A program made the position numbers and the translations under genes. This document shows positions 24,501 to 39,000 of a DNA stretch of 64,000 bases, in pieces; the stretch's first letter is position 1; every line of letters begins with the position of its first letter. The stretch comes from Typhlomys cinereus (Eukaryota > Chordata > Mammalia > Rodentia > Platacanthomyidae). The notes under the pieces were generated by a model. That model saw only the letters and a program-made list of their open reading frames with translations. It was not told the origin of the DNA and made no database searches. Location of the stretch: positions 4,834,971-4,898,970 of the forward strand of contig JALPQD010000102.1 of the NCBI GenBank assembly GCA_023101885.1, in the 5' to 3' direction.

Positions 24501-27500
24501 TACAAAGACAACATGTCTACCAAGCCAGGCCTTCAAAAAAATGCTAGAAATGATACTCAAGCTTGAAGAAAAACACAAGCGTATCCAGGAGGACAGAAGG
24601 GAAGTATAATACCACCAAAACCTAAATGTCAAACAATATATTTACAAAAGCCACTAAACATAAAAAATGTCAAGAATTAAAAATAATTTCTCCATTAGAA
24701 CATTAAATGTCAATAATATTAACTCATCGAACAAGAGACACAGATTACAAACTTGGATTAAAAACAACAAACCATCAATCTGCTGCCTTCAGGAAACTCA
24801 TCTCACTACAAAAGATAGGCACATCCTAAAAATAAAAGGCTGGTCCAAAATTCTGCAAGCTAATGGAACCAGGAAACAGGCAGGGGTAGCCATTATGCTT
24901 TCGGACAAAGTGGACTTCAAACCAAAAAAAATCATAAGAGACACAGATGGATACTACATTTTAGTCACAGGAACAATTCGTCAGGAAGACTTCACAATAC
25001 TGAACATAAATGCACCTAATACGGGGCCCTCCACATTCATTAAGCAAACCCTACAATATCTAAAGTGAGAAAGTAATCCCCAAACAATAATTCTTGGGGA
25101 TTTCAACACTGCCCTCTCAACATGGGATAGATCAATAGGCCAAAAGCTTAATAGAGACACTTTGGAACTCAACCAAACCCTTGAAGAAATGGTCCTTACA
25201 GATCTCTATTGAACTTTTCATCCACACACTAAAGAAAACATATTTTCAGCAGCACACAGAACTTTTTCCAAAATAGATCACATATTGGGCCACAAAACGA
25301 ATCTACACATATGCAGGAAAGTTGAAATTCTAGCCTGTACCCTATCAGACCACCATGGTATAAAGTTTGACATCCACCATACAATAAACAACAGAAAATA
25401 CATTAACTCCTGGAAACTTAACACTATGATGCTGAATGAGAATTGGATTCAGGAAGAAATTAAAAAAGGAAATTCAAGATTTCCTGAAAGTGAACGATAA
25501 TGAAAATACAACTTATCAAAATCTTTGGGACACAATGAAAGCTATCCTAAGTGGTAAATTCATAGCCCTTAATGCCTTACATCAAAAAAATGGAAACATC
25601 ACAAATAAATAACTTAACAATGCAGCTTAAAGCTTTAGAGACACGAGAGCAATCTGATCCCAAAAGCAGTAGAAGAGAGGAGATTAGCAAAATAAGGGAA
25701 GAAATATCCGAAATTGAGATTAGGAAAACCATACAGAGAATCAACCAGACAAAAAGCTGGTTCCTTGAAAAAATCAATAAGATTGATACACCCCTAGCTA
25801 AATTAACCAAAAGCAAGAGAGAAAAAACACAAATTAACAAAATTAGAAATGAAAATGGAATTATCACTACTGATACCCAAGAAATTCAGAGTATTTTAAC
25901 ATCATATTTCAAAAACTTATGCTTGGTGAAATTTGACAACACAAAAGAAATGGATGAATTCCTAAGTAAGCACAACTTATCGAAATTGAATCAGGAAGTT
26001 GTGAATTATTTAAATAGTCCTATAACATATGAGGAAGTCGATGAAGTAATCTCAAATCTTCCCACCAAGAAATGTCCTGAGCCAGATGGATTCAGCACAG
26101 AGTTCTACCAGACATTTAAGGAGCTAATAACACCAATACTCATTAAACTGTTCCATCAAATAACAAAGGAAGGAACATTACCAGATTCTTTCTACGAAGC
26201 TAATATCACCTTAATGCAAAAACCTAATAAAGATACACTTAAAAAAGAAAACTATAGGCCAATCTCTTTGATGAACACAGATGCAAAGATTCTCAACAAA
26301 GTCTTAGCAAATCGGATTCAAAAACATATCAAAAAGATCATTCACGGAGATCAAGTAGGCTTTATCCCAAGCACACAAGGTTGGTTCAACATAAGCAAAT
26401 CAATAAACGTAATCCACCATATAAACCAGTTTAAAATCCCAGACCACATGATACTCTCAATAGATGCAGAAAAAGCTTTCCACAAGATCCAACAGCCTTT
26501 TAAGATCAAAACCCTAGAGACAGTTGGAATGGAAGGAACCTTTGTCAATATAATAAAAGCTGTCTACAACAAGCTCACACCAAGGGTTATACTCAATGGG
26601 GCAAAACTCGAAGCATTCCTGCTTCGATCAGGAACTAGACAAGGCTATCCACTCTCACCACTTCTATTCAATATTGTACTTGAAGTCTTCGCTGAAACCA
26701 TAAGACAAGAAAGGGACATAAGAGGGATTCAATCAGCAAGGAAGACTTCAAGTTATCTCTATTTGCTGATGACATGATTTTATACCTGAGTGATCCCAAA
26801 AACTCCACCAGGAAACTTCTGAAACTAATACAGAAGTTCAGCAGGGTAGCAGGATACAAAATAAACATACAAAAATCAATGGCCTTCCTATATGCCCAGA
26901 ATGAAAGAAGTGAAAAAGCCCTGAAAGAAACAATCCCATTTACTATAGATCCTAAAAAAATGAAATACTTTGGTATAAACCTAACCAAGTAAGAGACCTT
27001 TACAAGGAAAACTTTAAAACCCTAAAGAAAGAAATTGCAGAAGACACTAGAAAGTGTCCATGTTCCTGGATTGGCAGAATCAACATCATAAAAATGACCA
27101 TCCTACCAAAAGCAATATACAGATTCAATGCTATACCAATTAAAATCTCAAAGCAATTCTTTAAAGAAGTTGACCAAACAATCTCAAAGTTCATATGGAG
27201 GCACAAAAGACCCAGGATAGCAAAAACAATCCTGAGTAACAAAAACACTGCTAGAGGTATCACCATACCAAACCTTAGTCTATACTACAAATCCATAGTT
27301 ATAAAAACAGCCTGGTACTGGCTCCAAAATAGACACACAGATCAATGGATAAGGGTTGAAGACCCAGATATAAGCCCACAAAGTTACAGCCATTTGATCT
27401 TTGACAAAGGGGCCCAAAAAATCCAATGGAAAAAGAACAGCATCTTCAACAAATGGTGCTGGCAAAACTGGATCTCTACATGCAGAAAATTAAAACTGGA

Positions 27501-30500
27501 CCCGTACTTGTCACCACGTACAAGAATTAATTCCAAATGGATTCAGGACCTCAATATAAGGCTAGAGACTATAAAAACCTTAGTTGAAAGGGTAGGGAAC
27601 TCCTTGGAGCTGATTGGACTAGGCCAACAGTCCTAATCGGAAATCCAATAGCACAGTCACTACAACCAACACTCAACAGATGGGATCTTATGAAATTAAA
27701 GAGCTTCTGTTCAGATAGAGAGATTATAACCAGAGCACAAAGGCAACCGACAGAATGGGAGAAAATCTTCACTAACCATGTATCTGATAGAGCTCTATTA
27801 TCCAGAGTGCACAAAGAACTTAGAAAACTAAACACCAAGGAAATAAATGGCCCAATTAAAAAATGGGCCCTGGAACTTAAAAGAAACTTTACCAGGACGA
27901 AATTAAAATGTCTAACAAATATCTTAAAAAATGCTCCACTTCCTTCGCCATCAGGGAAATGCAAATCGAAACCTCACTGAGATATCATTTCACCCCAGTC
28001 AGGATGGCAAAAATCCACAATACAAACAACACCAAGTGCTGGAGAGGATGTGGAGAGAGGGGAACTCTCCTATATTGCTGGTAGGAATGCAGGCTCATAC
28101 AACCACTCTGGCGAGCCATCTGGCGATTCTTAAAGAAGTTAAAGATCAAACTGTCATGTGACCCAGCTATTCCACTTTTGGTAATAACCCCCCATACAGC
28201 AAAAATTCACCTCGATAGCACAAGCATGACCATGTTCATAACAGCACTGTTTACAATAGCAAAGTCATGGAATGAACCCAAATGTACAACAGTTGACGAG
28301 TGGATAAGGAAAATGTGGTACATTTATACAATGGAATACTACTCAACCATCAAAAATGATGAATTAATAGCAATTTTCCGGAAATGGATGGAATTAGAAA
28401 CAATTATATTGAGTGAAGTATGCCAGACCCAGAAAATTAAGCGCTGTATATACTCCCTAATAGTTGGATCCTAGTACCAAACCCACTTAGCGACACACTC
28501 AAAGATAAATCTCTGTAATACCCACAATAATTACAAAGATTATAAACAGAAGAGAAGGGGAAAGAAGGCCCCACCAGAAACAAGGAGGGAGGGGATCATG
28601 GTACAGCAGAGATAATAGGCCACCTTCAAGAACTGCAAATAAGCAATAAGGCATCTGTTTAAGCTCACAGACTGTCCTTCCTGATCACTTGCAACTGATG
28701 GGGTATGATCTTACCAGAAAGGGAGGGCATACAGTCTGGCAGATAGAAGGTAACCATTTTGCAATGGGAGACTGACCCACCCCTCACCGCAGTCTCCTAC
28801 TCTTATTCCATCTACCTTTGAATCTATCCTTATAATAAGAATATCCCCCGGGATTCACAGGCTCCGCCCTACCAGGACAGAAGCGCAGGCCGCCCACCGC
28901 TTCCGCCCAGCATCTACGTGGGATCTGGGATCCGAACTCAGGACCTTCCGCCTGCAAGGCGGAGGCTTACCCCTGAGCCACCTCTCCAGCCCCATAATAA
29001 GACTCATTTTAACAGCTTTTTATCTCTGGCCAGGGGGTGACATCCAATACCCATCAGGATGGAGCCAAGGGCATTGCAGGAGCAGCAAAACCGAAAAAAA
29101 TCAACAAACCATAATTCAGAACATCAGAGACTCTATATCAACCACCTGGAATCAGGTCTGCCAATCTCTCCCCATCCTGAGGCTCAGGGAAATTTGCAGA
29201 AGAGGGGGCGGCAAGATTGTAAGAGCACAAGAATGGGAGGAGTCATGATATGCAAGATACTCCACACAAGTTAGGGCTGAAGCAATTACTTAAGGGGAAC
29301 ACAAGAAAGAGTTCTAGGAAATGCCACTGAGTCCTTACACCTCATCAGAGGACGACCCAGAGGAAAGTTTGATATACACATTAAAGGATGCTTCAGAGAT
29401 GGGGGAGGGGGCACTGGGACAAAGGGAGGGAGGGGGAAAAGGCAGGGGCAAAGGGGAGAGGGAACAGGGAGATCCAGGGAGGGGTGGAGGGAGGGCGGGT
29501 TCCTATTACGTTTGTATGGGCAGAAAAGTAATAAATAATAAATAAAATAACTGTAGCACAACAAGGCAAGATACTACTAATAAAAATTATCACTATTATA
29601 TCACTAAGATTATTGCTAATAGAAACTGGGAGAGGAGTGTTTGTGAGTTTTCTACAATTTCTACTCAATTTCCCTATAAATCTGAAATTTCTCAAAAATA
29701 AATGAAAAACAACCCCTAGGACAGGAGAAATGGCACAATGGTTAAAGTGGTTCCCATGAAAATTAGATGACTAGAGTGCAAATCTTGACTCTACATAAAT
29801 GCTGGGCGAGTGTGGCAATCTGCCTGTAATTCCATCCCCAAAAGAGAGACCAGCCAACACTACTCTAGAACAAGCTGTCATAGCTCAAATGTGAGTTGTC
29901 CCCCACAGGCTCATGTGTTTGTGTTATTAATGTTTGGGAAAGTCATGGTGGAGCCTTGCTAGAGAAAGGCAAGTCACAGGAGGCGGGCCTTGGTTGGTCC
30001 CATCTGCTTCCACTAGTAGTCTGTTCTAGCAGTGTGCTCTTGTAGTTTATCTGTTCCTCTCTCCCTTCCTCCTGCCATCATGAAGGATATGACCTAAACC
30101 ACCTCCACCCTCTGCCACCCACCATGCTTTTTCTACCATAATGGACTATAACTCCCTGCTGGAACTATAAGCCAAATAAATTTCCTTTTCTCCTCTTATG
30201 TTTCTTGAGTCTGTGTGATATTTTACAGCAGCAAAAAAAGAAACTATGAAACTACCTAACCAGATTAGCCCTACTGGGAGATTTAAGTTTCACTAGAGAT
30301 CCACCCTCAAGAGACTAAGGTAGAAGAGTGATCAAAGATAATGCTTGAGATCATGTTAGGCCTCCACATGCATGTGCATACATGTGCATACAAGCCCACA
30401 GGCTTGCCTATATACAAATGAACCTACATATACACACATACTCTTCACTCATCCCATACATACACACATGAAAACAGAAAAAAAAAAGGAAATGAATGTT

Positions 30501-33029
30501 TAAGTGCAAACAAATACTTTAGCACATTATAGAAAGAAGATATCAAAGAAAGGCTGGATTTTCTTGTATTTTGAAAATTATAGATAACCAAGACATTTGG
30601 TTATGATATGAAAAAAAGAATTGGTCTAGTTTTCAAACATTTGGTCCTTTAGTGCTTGTCTAATTTTTGCCTGGTTTCTGTTCTGTGCTGGTGACTTCTA
30701 CCACAGTCAGTTTTTCACCTTCTTGTTTTCTTTCATTGTATACTCTGCTCCCATGATAAATTGCTAATCACCATTAGCCTTAATAGTAATGTACCTCTGC
30801 CATGCATTGATCACTTTTTGTACTCTTAGTATATCACTATGTCTCTCTTATTCTTCACAGTACCTCATGGGATGGATAATACCAGAACTGAAATTTCACA
30901 GATGAGAAAATGAATGTTTTAAGGCTCAAAGTAACTTGTTCAGAGATAGAAAGCTCCTAGCTGGCAGGAGAGTACAACTCTATTTGATTCTAAAACCTAC
31001 CCTGGTACCTGGTTCTCTATACTGCCCCATTACTATGTGAGCTCGAGTCACATATACAGAAGGTCATACATTCTATATTGTGCTGAGTGCATGTTTGTGG
31101 CTGAGTTTCGTAAAGTTGGGTTTGTCTGTTCAACCTTTGTAAGGTTTTCAGTGTCTAAAGCAGACAAAGCTGTAATGATAATGCATGATTTCCTGATGAC
31201 ATGATGCTTTCCTTTGACAGTTCTGTCTCCGGAAGCATGCTGAGCCATTTGGGATTTTTCTCACCCATTAACTGCTGTGGAAATCAGCTAAAAGAAGTCA
31301 GTTGGACAAAGCTTCAATTACTACCTCGATTAGATGTACCTGTGACTACAACTACATCTCATCCTTCACTTTCCCACTTGTATCATAGAAAGCACGACCT
31401 TTCTAAATAAAACAAGTTTCCTCTGTTCACAGAGTGGATAAATGCTTTAGCAGCTTTTCCAAAGGTAATGAGGATGTCATTTTCTTTAAATACTGAAAGT
31501 GACACTTGTTCCTGAATTTAATACTCTGAAAATAATTCTTTTGTTTCATGCTTCTCAGGTAATTTAAAACAAATGAATACTCTTTGGAACCCAGAAGAAA
31601 ATAGACATATCCTAAAAGATGAAACACAGCATGAAACTGAATGACAATGATTTTATATAGGGAATTTATATGAACATTTTCTAACACCTTATGGAACAAA
31701 CCTAACAGGAACACTTAAATCCATAAACAGATTCAATGCAAACCTGATGTTTTTATCTCTTGTGTGTGTGTGTATGTGTGTGTATTCATTAATGAATGAC
31801 AGCATATGTGGAAGTCAGAGAACACCTCAGGAGTTGATTCTTACCTTCCTCCTTGTTTGAGAAAAAGTATCTTATTTACAGTTACTAATATCAAATTAGC
31901 TAGCTGCAAGCTTCCAAGGATTTTCTTGGCTCTGCCTTTCCATCTTGCTGTAAGAGTACTAGGATTACAGATGTATATTGCACCCAGCTTTATATGGGTT
32001 CTGAGGATATGAACTGAGGTTCTCATGCTTGCTGGGCAAGCACTTTACCTTTTAACTCATCTTCCCAGCCCTGTCCCCAAACTTTAGTTTTCCTGTCATT
32101 ATTCTACTATTGCAATCATATTTTCCTAATCTTGGTTAAATATTTTCCTGATGGGGCCAAAAAAATGTAACATGAACAAACTATTTCATAACATGATTGA
32201 AATCTCACTGTCTCAGGTTTGTTTATGAATCCCTAAAAAACATTACTGAGCAGGCAGCTTCTCTGGGAGGCAAAGAATAAGAAATAAATCCTTACATCTG
32301 CCAAAGTCAACAGAGCTTTCCGGAAGTCACCAGATGTTTCAGAACTAATGTCATCTCCAAGACTCTTCTTATATACTGAAACCAAAGAAGAAAGAGATTT
32401 AATCTTGAGAAATTAAAAAAATTATAAACGATAAAAATATAAACTCAAAGTTGACCATATATAATTATCTGATAAAGCAAATACTTCTTTGCTTCTGTGT
32501 GAGGTAAAACATTCTCCCCATAATGCTTCCTGTTCTGTGTGTGGTGGTTGATGAAAAAGCATAGGAAGAATTGTAATTCTAGTTGGAATCATGGTTAATT
32601 TCATCTGAGAGTGGTAGGAAGGAGTTTTATGGGATGAGAACATACTAATTTGCCTTCCAGTTGCATGTTCTTTTTTCACATTGGCAGAACCCTAACCTTC
32701 AGCAAGACGTAATGAAAATATTCTAAAGCTTTATTCTTACTTATTTCTTAGCTAGGTACAGTGCCACAACCAAGCCCTTCATCATATAGGCACACATGTA
32801 TAACAACTTTGCAAGGACATCTTGAAGGGACGGACCATAACCAACTCAGTTCTTTCCTTCCTTGACTCTGCTGCCTTGTATGTGAATTGATACTTAGGCC
32901 TTAGACAGCTATCTTTGATTAAACAAGGGATTTAATCTTTGTTTTAATCCTTTTTCCTGAAAGTTTTGAGGGGCTATCATGCTAGTCTTAGAACTGCCCC
33001 TCTCAGCATCCATTTATCTATCTATCTAC

Positions 33030-33077
<48 letters not shown>

Positions 33078-36000
33078 TTATTTATCTATCATCTATCTAG
33101 ATCTAATATATGTAACAATATACATGCCTGTTATTGTTTTGCTTTACTGAATTTAACCATAATCTTAACAAATACTCCTAGACTATATTATTTCATATTG
33201 ATCAAAAATAAGAAAGCTACCTCAAAATGTTGTATTTTATCCTTAATGAATGCCAACTATATATTAACATATTTTAACATAGACTAGTTGTAGTCCCTTT
33301 TATATGACCTATGATGGTTCATGTCCCCTAGTTTTATTTTTATTTCGTTTAACAAAGTTGCATGTTGATCCCAAGGTCTTATGAATGCTGAGCAAGAGCT
33401 CTATCACTTAGTTGCATATGTAGCCCCCACCCATCGATTTTACACCTCTGTTTTGCTCCATCCTATATCCACACAGGTGATGCCTGGGGGCAACTCGAAT
33501 TGTGTCTGTATCATTCTCAAGATTTCCATATGAATTAGACATATAAAAATTCTTTTAAATTATTGAAAGACAATTATAGAAAGTGTGAAACGACAAGAAT
33601 TATATTGAAATGAAAAATTTCCTCAACATAATTTTAATGACTCTTTTAAATAAAATCCATAGTTTTCAAGCTATACAAATAAAATCCAGAAGCAGACTAT
33701 CTTTTTTTATTATTTCTGCTCATACAAACTTAACAGATATACCAGTCCCCTCCCTCCCTCCCCCTCCCCCCGACTCCCCTGCTGCCCCCTCCCCTCCCCC
33801 TCCCCTCCCCCCTCCTTCCTCATCCCCCAGTGCCTCTCCCCCCCAATCCCCAGAGCATCCTTTTTTTTATTAAAAATTTAATTATACATTTTAAAATTTT
33901 TTACCAGTTCCCTCCCTCCCCCCTCCTCCCCCTCCCCTTCCCCCAGTGCCTCCCCCCCAATTCCCAGAGAGTCCTTTATTGTGTACGCCTAACTCTCCAC
34001 TGGGTCCTCCTCTCCGATGACATATAAGGACCCAGTGGCATTTCCATAAGCCCTTTCTCTTGTTCCCCTTAAGCATAAGATCACTACTATGGCTGTCAAT
34101 CCCTTGCCTCCAGGGGTCTCGGTGCCCTTAACAGATGCTAGACTTTATGAGGGCAACAGTGCACTGGACATTGCGCAGGGCATGCAAAGTCCCATTATGA
34201 TTGCTTTGGCCCCAACTATTGTTGAGAATCTTGCAAATCGTTGTTCCTCCCATCCTTTTGCTCTTACAATCTTACCGCCCCCTCTTCCGCAAATGTCCCT
34301 GAGCTCCAGGATGGGGAGAGATTAGGCTGGCCTAGTTCTATGTGATTGATATAGAGTCTCTGAAGTTCTGGATTGTGGTTTGTTGATTTTCTTTTGCAGT
34401 TTTGCTGCTCCTGCAATTCCCTTCACTCCATTCTGCTGGGCACTGTATGTCACCCCCTGGCCAGAGACAAAAAACTGTTAAACTGGAGTCTTGTTGTAAT
34501 AGCACATTCAAGGGTAGATGTAATAAGAGTAGGAAACCTCACTGAGGGAGGGGTCCATCACCCATTTGCAAAATGATTACTTTTTATCTGCTAGACTATA
34601 TGCCCTCCCCTTCTGGTGAGATCAGGAAAGAACGTCTGTGAGCTTAACCAGGTTTCTCATTACTTACTTGCAGACCTTGATGGAGGCCTATTTTCTCTGC
34701 TGTAACATGGTCTCCTCTCTCCTTGTTTCTGGTGTGGCCCTCCTAACCCATCTCTCTTGTTCATAATCCTTGCAATTACTGTGTTACATAGGTTTACTTT
34801 TGAGTGTCTCAATGTGGGCTGGGTGAGTTTGGTACTAGGAGCCACCTATTAGGGAGTACATACGGCGCTTAATTTTCTGGGTTTGGGATACTTCACTTAA
34901 TATAATTGTTTCTAATGACATCCATTTCCCAGCAAATTCCAGTAATTCATCATTTTTGATGGCTGAGTAGTACTCCATTGTATAGATGTACCACTGTTTC
35001 CTTATCCACTCGTCAACTGTTGGACATTTAGGTTGATTCCATGACTTTGCTATTGTAAACAGTGCTGCTATGAACATGGTCGAGCTTGTGCTATCGAGGC
35101 GAACCTCTGCTGCATGGGGGGTTATTCCCAAAAGTGGGATAGCAGGGTCATACGGCATTTCAATCTTTAATTTCTTTAAGAATCTCCAGACGGCTCGCCA
35201 GAGTGGCTGTATGAGCCTGCATTCCCACCAACAATGTAGGAGAGTTCCCCTCTCTCCACATCCTCTCCAGCATTTGTCGTTGTTTGTATTGTGATTTTTG
35301 CCATCCTGACCGGGGTGAGATGATATCTCAGGGAAGTTTTGATTTGCATTTCCCTGATGGCGAAGGAAGTGGAGCATTTTTTAAGATAATTGTTAGACAT
35401 TTTAATTTCATCCCTGGTAAAGTTTCTTTGAAGTTCCAGGGCCCATTTTTTAATTGGGCCAGTGTTTTCCTTGGAGTTTAATTTTCTAAGTTCTTTGTGC
35501 ACTCTGGACAGTAGAGCTCTGTCAGATATGTGGTTAGTGAAGATTTTCTCCCATTCTGTGGGTTGCCTTTGAGCTCGTGTGACAATCTCTTTATCTGAAC
35601 AGAAGCTCTTTAATTTCACAAGATCCCAACTGTTGAGAGTTGGTAGCAGTGATTGTGCCATTGGATGTCTGTTTAGGAAGTGTTGGCCTAGCCCAATCAG
35701 CTCGAGGGAGTTCCCTATCCTTTCAACTATGGTTTTTAAAGTCTCTGGCCTGATATCAAGGTCCTTGATCTATTTGGAATTAAGTCTTGTACATGGTGAC
35801 AAGTACGGGTCCAGCTTTAATCTTCTGCATGTGGAGATCCAGTTTTGCCAGCACCATTTGTTGAAGATGCTGTTCTTTTTCCACTGGATTCTTTGGGCCC
35901 CTTTGTCAAAGACCAAATGGCTGTAACTTTGTGGGCTTATATCTGGGTCTTCAATCCTTATCCATTGATCTGTGTGTCTATTTTGGAGCCAGTACCAGGC

Positions 36001-39000
36001 TGTCTTTATAACTATGGATTTGTAGTATAGACTTAGGTTTGGTATGGTAATACCTCCAGCTGTGTTTTTGTTACTCAGGATTGTTTTTGCTATCCTGGGT
36101 CTTTTGTGCCTCCATATGAACTTTGAGATTATTTGGTCAACTTCTTTGAAGAATTGCTTTGGGATTTTGATTGGTATAGCATTGAATCTGTATATTGCCT
36201 TTGGTAGGATGGTCATTTTTACAATGTTGATTCTGCCAATCCAGGAACAAGGGAGGTCTTTCCACCTTCTGGTGTCTTCTGCAATTTCTTTCTTTAGGGT
36301 TTTAAAGTTTCATTGTAAAGGTCTTTTACCTCCTTAGTTAGGTTTATACCAAGGTATTTCATTTTTTTAGGGGTTATAGTAAATGGCATGGTTTCTCTCA
36401 AGGCTTTTTCACTTCTTTCATTCTGGGCATATAGGAAGGCCTCTGATTTTTGCACATTTATTTTGTATCCTGCCACCCTGCTGAACTTCTCAATTAGTTC
36501 CAGGAGCTTCCTGCTGGAGTTTTTGGGATCCCTCAGGTATAAGATCATGTCATCTGCAAATAGGGATAGCTTGATTTCTTCCTTGCCGATTTGAATCCCT
36601 CTTATGTCCCTTTCTTGTCTTATGGCTTCAGCTAAGACTTCAAGTACAATATTGAATAGAAGTGGTGAGAGTGGACAGCCTTGTCTAGTTCCTGATCGAA
36701 GTGGGAATGCTTCCAATTGTTCCCCATTGAGCATAATCCTTGCTGTGGGCTTGTTGTATACAGCTTTTATTATATTGATAAAGGTTCCTTCCATTCCTAC
36801 TGTCTCTAGCGTTTTGATCATAAAAGGCTGTTGGATCTTGTCAAAAGCTTTTTCTGCATCTATCGAGAGTATCATGTGGTCTTGGACTTTGGACTGGTTT
36901 ACATGATGAATTACATTTATTGATTTGCGTATGTTGAACCAACCTTGTGTGCCAGGGATGAAGCCTACTTGGTCCCCGTGAATGATCTTTTTGATATGTT
37001 TTTGAATCCGATTTGCTAAGACTTTGTTGAGAATCTTTGCATCTGTGTTCATCAGGGAGATCGGCCTATAGTTTTCTTTTTTAAGTGAATCTTTATTAGG
37101 TTTTGGGATTAAAACGATATTAGCTTCATAGAAGGAATTTGGTAGTGTTCCTTCCTTTGCTATTTGATGGAACAGTTTAAGGAGTATTGGTGCTATTAAC
37201 TCCTTAAATGTCTGGTAGAACTCTGTGCTGAATCCATCTGGTCCAGGACATTTTTTGGTGGGAAGATTCAAGATTACTTCCTCAATTTCCTTATATGTTA
37301 TAGGACTATTTAAATAATTCACAACTTCCTGATTCAATTTAGGTAAGTTGTGTTTACTTAGAAATTCATCCATCTCTTTTGTGTTGTCAAACTTCACAGA
37401 GTATAAGTTTTTGAAATATGATGTTATAATTCTCTGGATTTCTTGGGTATCAGTAGTGATAACTCCATGTTCATTTCTAATTTTGTTAATTTGGGTTTTC
37501 TCTCTCTTGCTTTTGGTTAGTTTAGCTAGGGGTGTATCAATCTTGTTGATTTTTTCAAAGAACCAGCTTTTTTTTTTTTTTTTTTTTTTTCCGGTGCTGG
37601 GGACCGAACCCAGGGCCTCGCGCTTGCTAGGCAAGCGCTCTACCACTGAGCTAAATCCCCAACCCCAAAGAACCAGCTTTTTGATTGGTTGATTTTTTCT
37701 ATCGTTTTCTTAGTCTCGATTTCAGATATTTCTCCCCTTATTTTGCTAATCTCTTCTCTTCTATTGCTTTTGGGATCAGATTGCTCTAGTTTCTCTAAAG
37801 CTTTAAGCTGCATTGTTAAGTTGTTTATTTCTGATGTGTCCATTTTTTTGACGTGGGCATTAAGAGCTATGAACTTACCTCTTAGAACAGCTTTCATTGT
37901 GTCCCAGAGATTTTGGTAAGTTGTATTTTCGTTATCATTCACTTTCAGGAAATCTTGAATTTCCTTTTTAATTTCTTCCTGAATCCAGTTCTCATTCAGC
38001 ATCATAGTGTTAAGTTTCCAGGAGTTAGTGTATTTTCTCTTGTTTGATGTGTTGTGGATGTCCAGCTTTAGGCCGTGGTGGTCTGATAGGGCACAGGTTA
38101 GAATTTCACCTTTCTTGTATATGTGTAGATTCATTTTGTGGCCCAGTATGTGATCTATTTTGGAGAAAGTTCCATGTGCTGCTGAGAAAAATGTGTATTC
38201 TTTGGTGAGTGGGTGAAAAGTTCGATAGAGATCTGTGAGGTCCATTTCTTTCAGGGTTTGATTAAGTTCCAAAGTGTCTCTGTTAAGCTTTTGACCTGTT
38301 GATCTATCCCATGTAGAGAGGGCGGTGTTGAAGTCCCCAAGAATTATCGTTTGGGGGTTGATTTCTTGCTTTAGACGCTGTAGGGTTTTCTTAATGACTG
38401 TGGAGGGGCCCGTATTGGGTGCATATATGTTCAGTATTGTGAAATCTTCCTGGTGAATTGTACCTGTGACTAAAATGTAGTATCCATCTGTGTCTCTTAT
38501 AATTTTTTTTGGTTTGAAATCCACTTTGTCTGATAGCATAATGGCTACCCCTGCCTGTTTTCTGCTTCTATTTGCTTGTAGAATTGTTGACCAGCCTTTT
38601 ATTTTTAGAGCGTGCCTATCTTTTGTGGTGAGATGGGTTTCCTGCAGGCAACAGATCGATGGATTGTAATTTTTAATCCAAGTTTGTAATCTGTGTCTCT
38701 TGATCGGTGAATTAAGTCCATTAACATTTAGTGTTATAATGGAGAAACTATTGTTAATTCCAGACATTTATTATGTTTAGTAGCTTTTATAAGTATATTG
38801 CTTCGCTTTTAATGGTGTTATATTTGCCTTCTGTTCTCCTGGATATGCCTGTTTTTTTCTTCACGTTTGAGTATCATTTCTAGCAGTTTTTGAAGGCCTG
38901 GTTTGGTGGCCATGTATCCCTTAAAGTTGTCTTTGTACTGGAAAATTTTTCTTTCTCCCTCGATCATGACTGATAGTTTTGCAGGGTAAATCAGCCTGGG

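Larger units (their letters stand above)
22712..29550 (+). mobile_element. Full-length but decayed L1, antisense to Anxa3
   Basis: The element has a GC-rich 5' UTR (about 22715-23080), a transition to ORF1 (ATG 23588), ORF2 (ATG 24667 to 28474) and a 3' UTR with a G-rich polypurine tract (29400-29500) and a terminal A-rich tail. Both ORFs carry several stops and frame changes. A SINE-like insert interrupts the 3' UTR at 28841-28993. It lies inside an ancient L1. Confidence 0.9.
19785..32295 (-). other. Anxa3: Anxa3 intron 7
   Basis: A 12.5-kb intron holding an old L1 (about 20030-21555), a 20-21 bp minisatellite (21560-22118), an ancient L1 split by a full-length L1 (22470-29705), RSINE pieces around a MaLR LTR (29712-30480), a MIR (30840-30990) and an RSINE (31755-32078). 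Bases 22140-22470, 30480-30830 and 31000-31750 hold nothing I can name. Confidence 0.8.

Noticed and set aside
37591..37666. tRNA-like sequence with A and B boxes
   Set aside because: It is the tRNA-derived body of an ID SINE with A-tail and target duplication, not a tRNA gene. The same applies to the B4 heads at 52734 and 55083.
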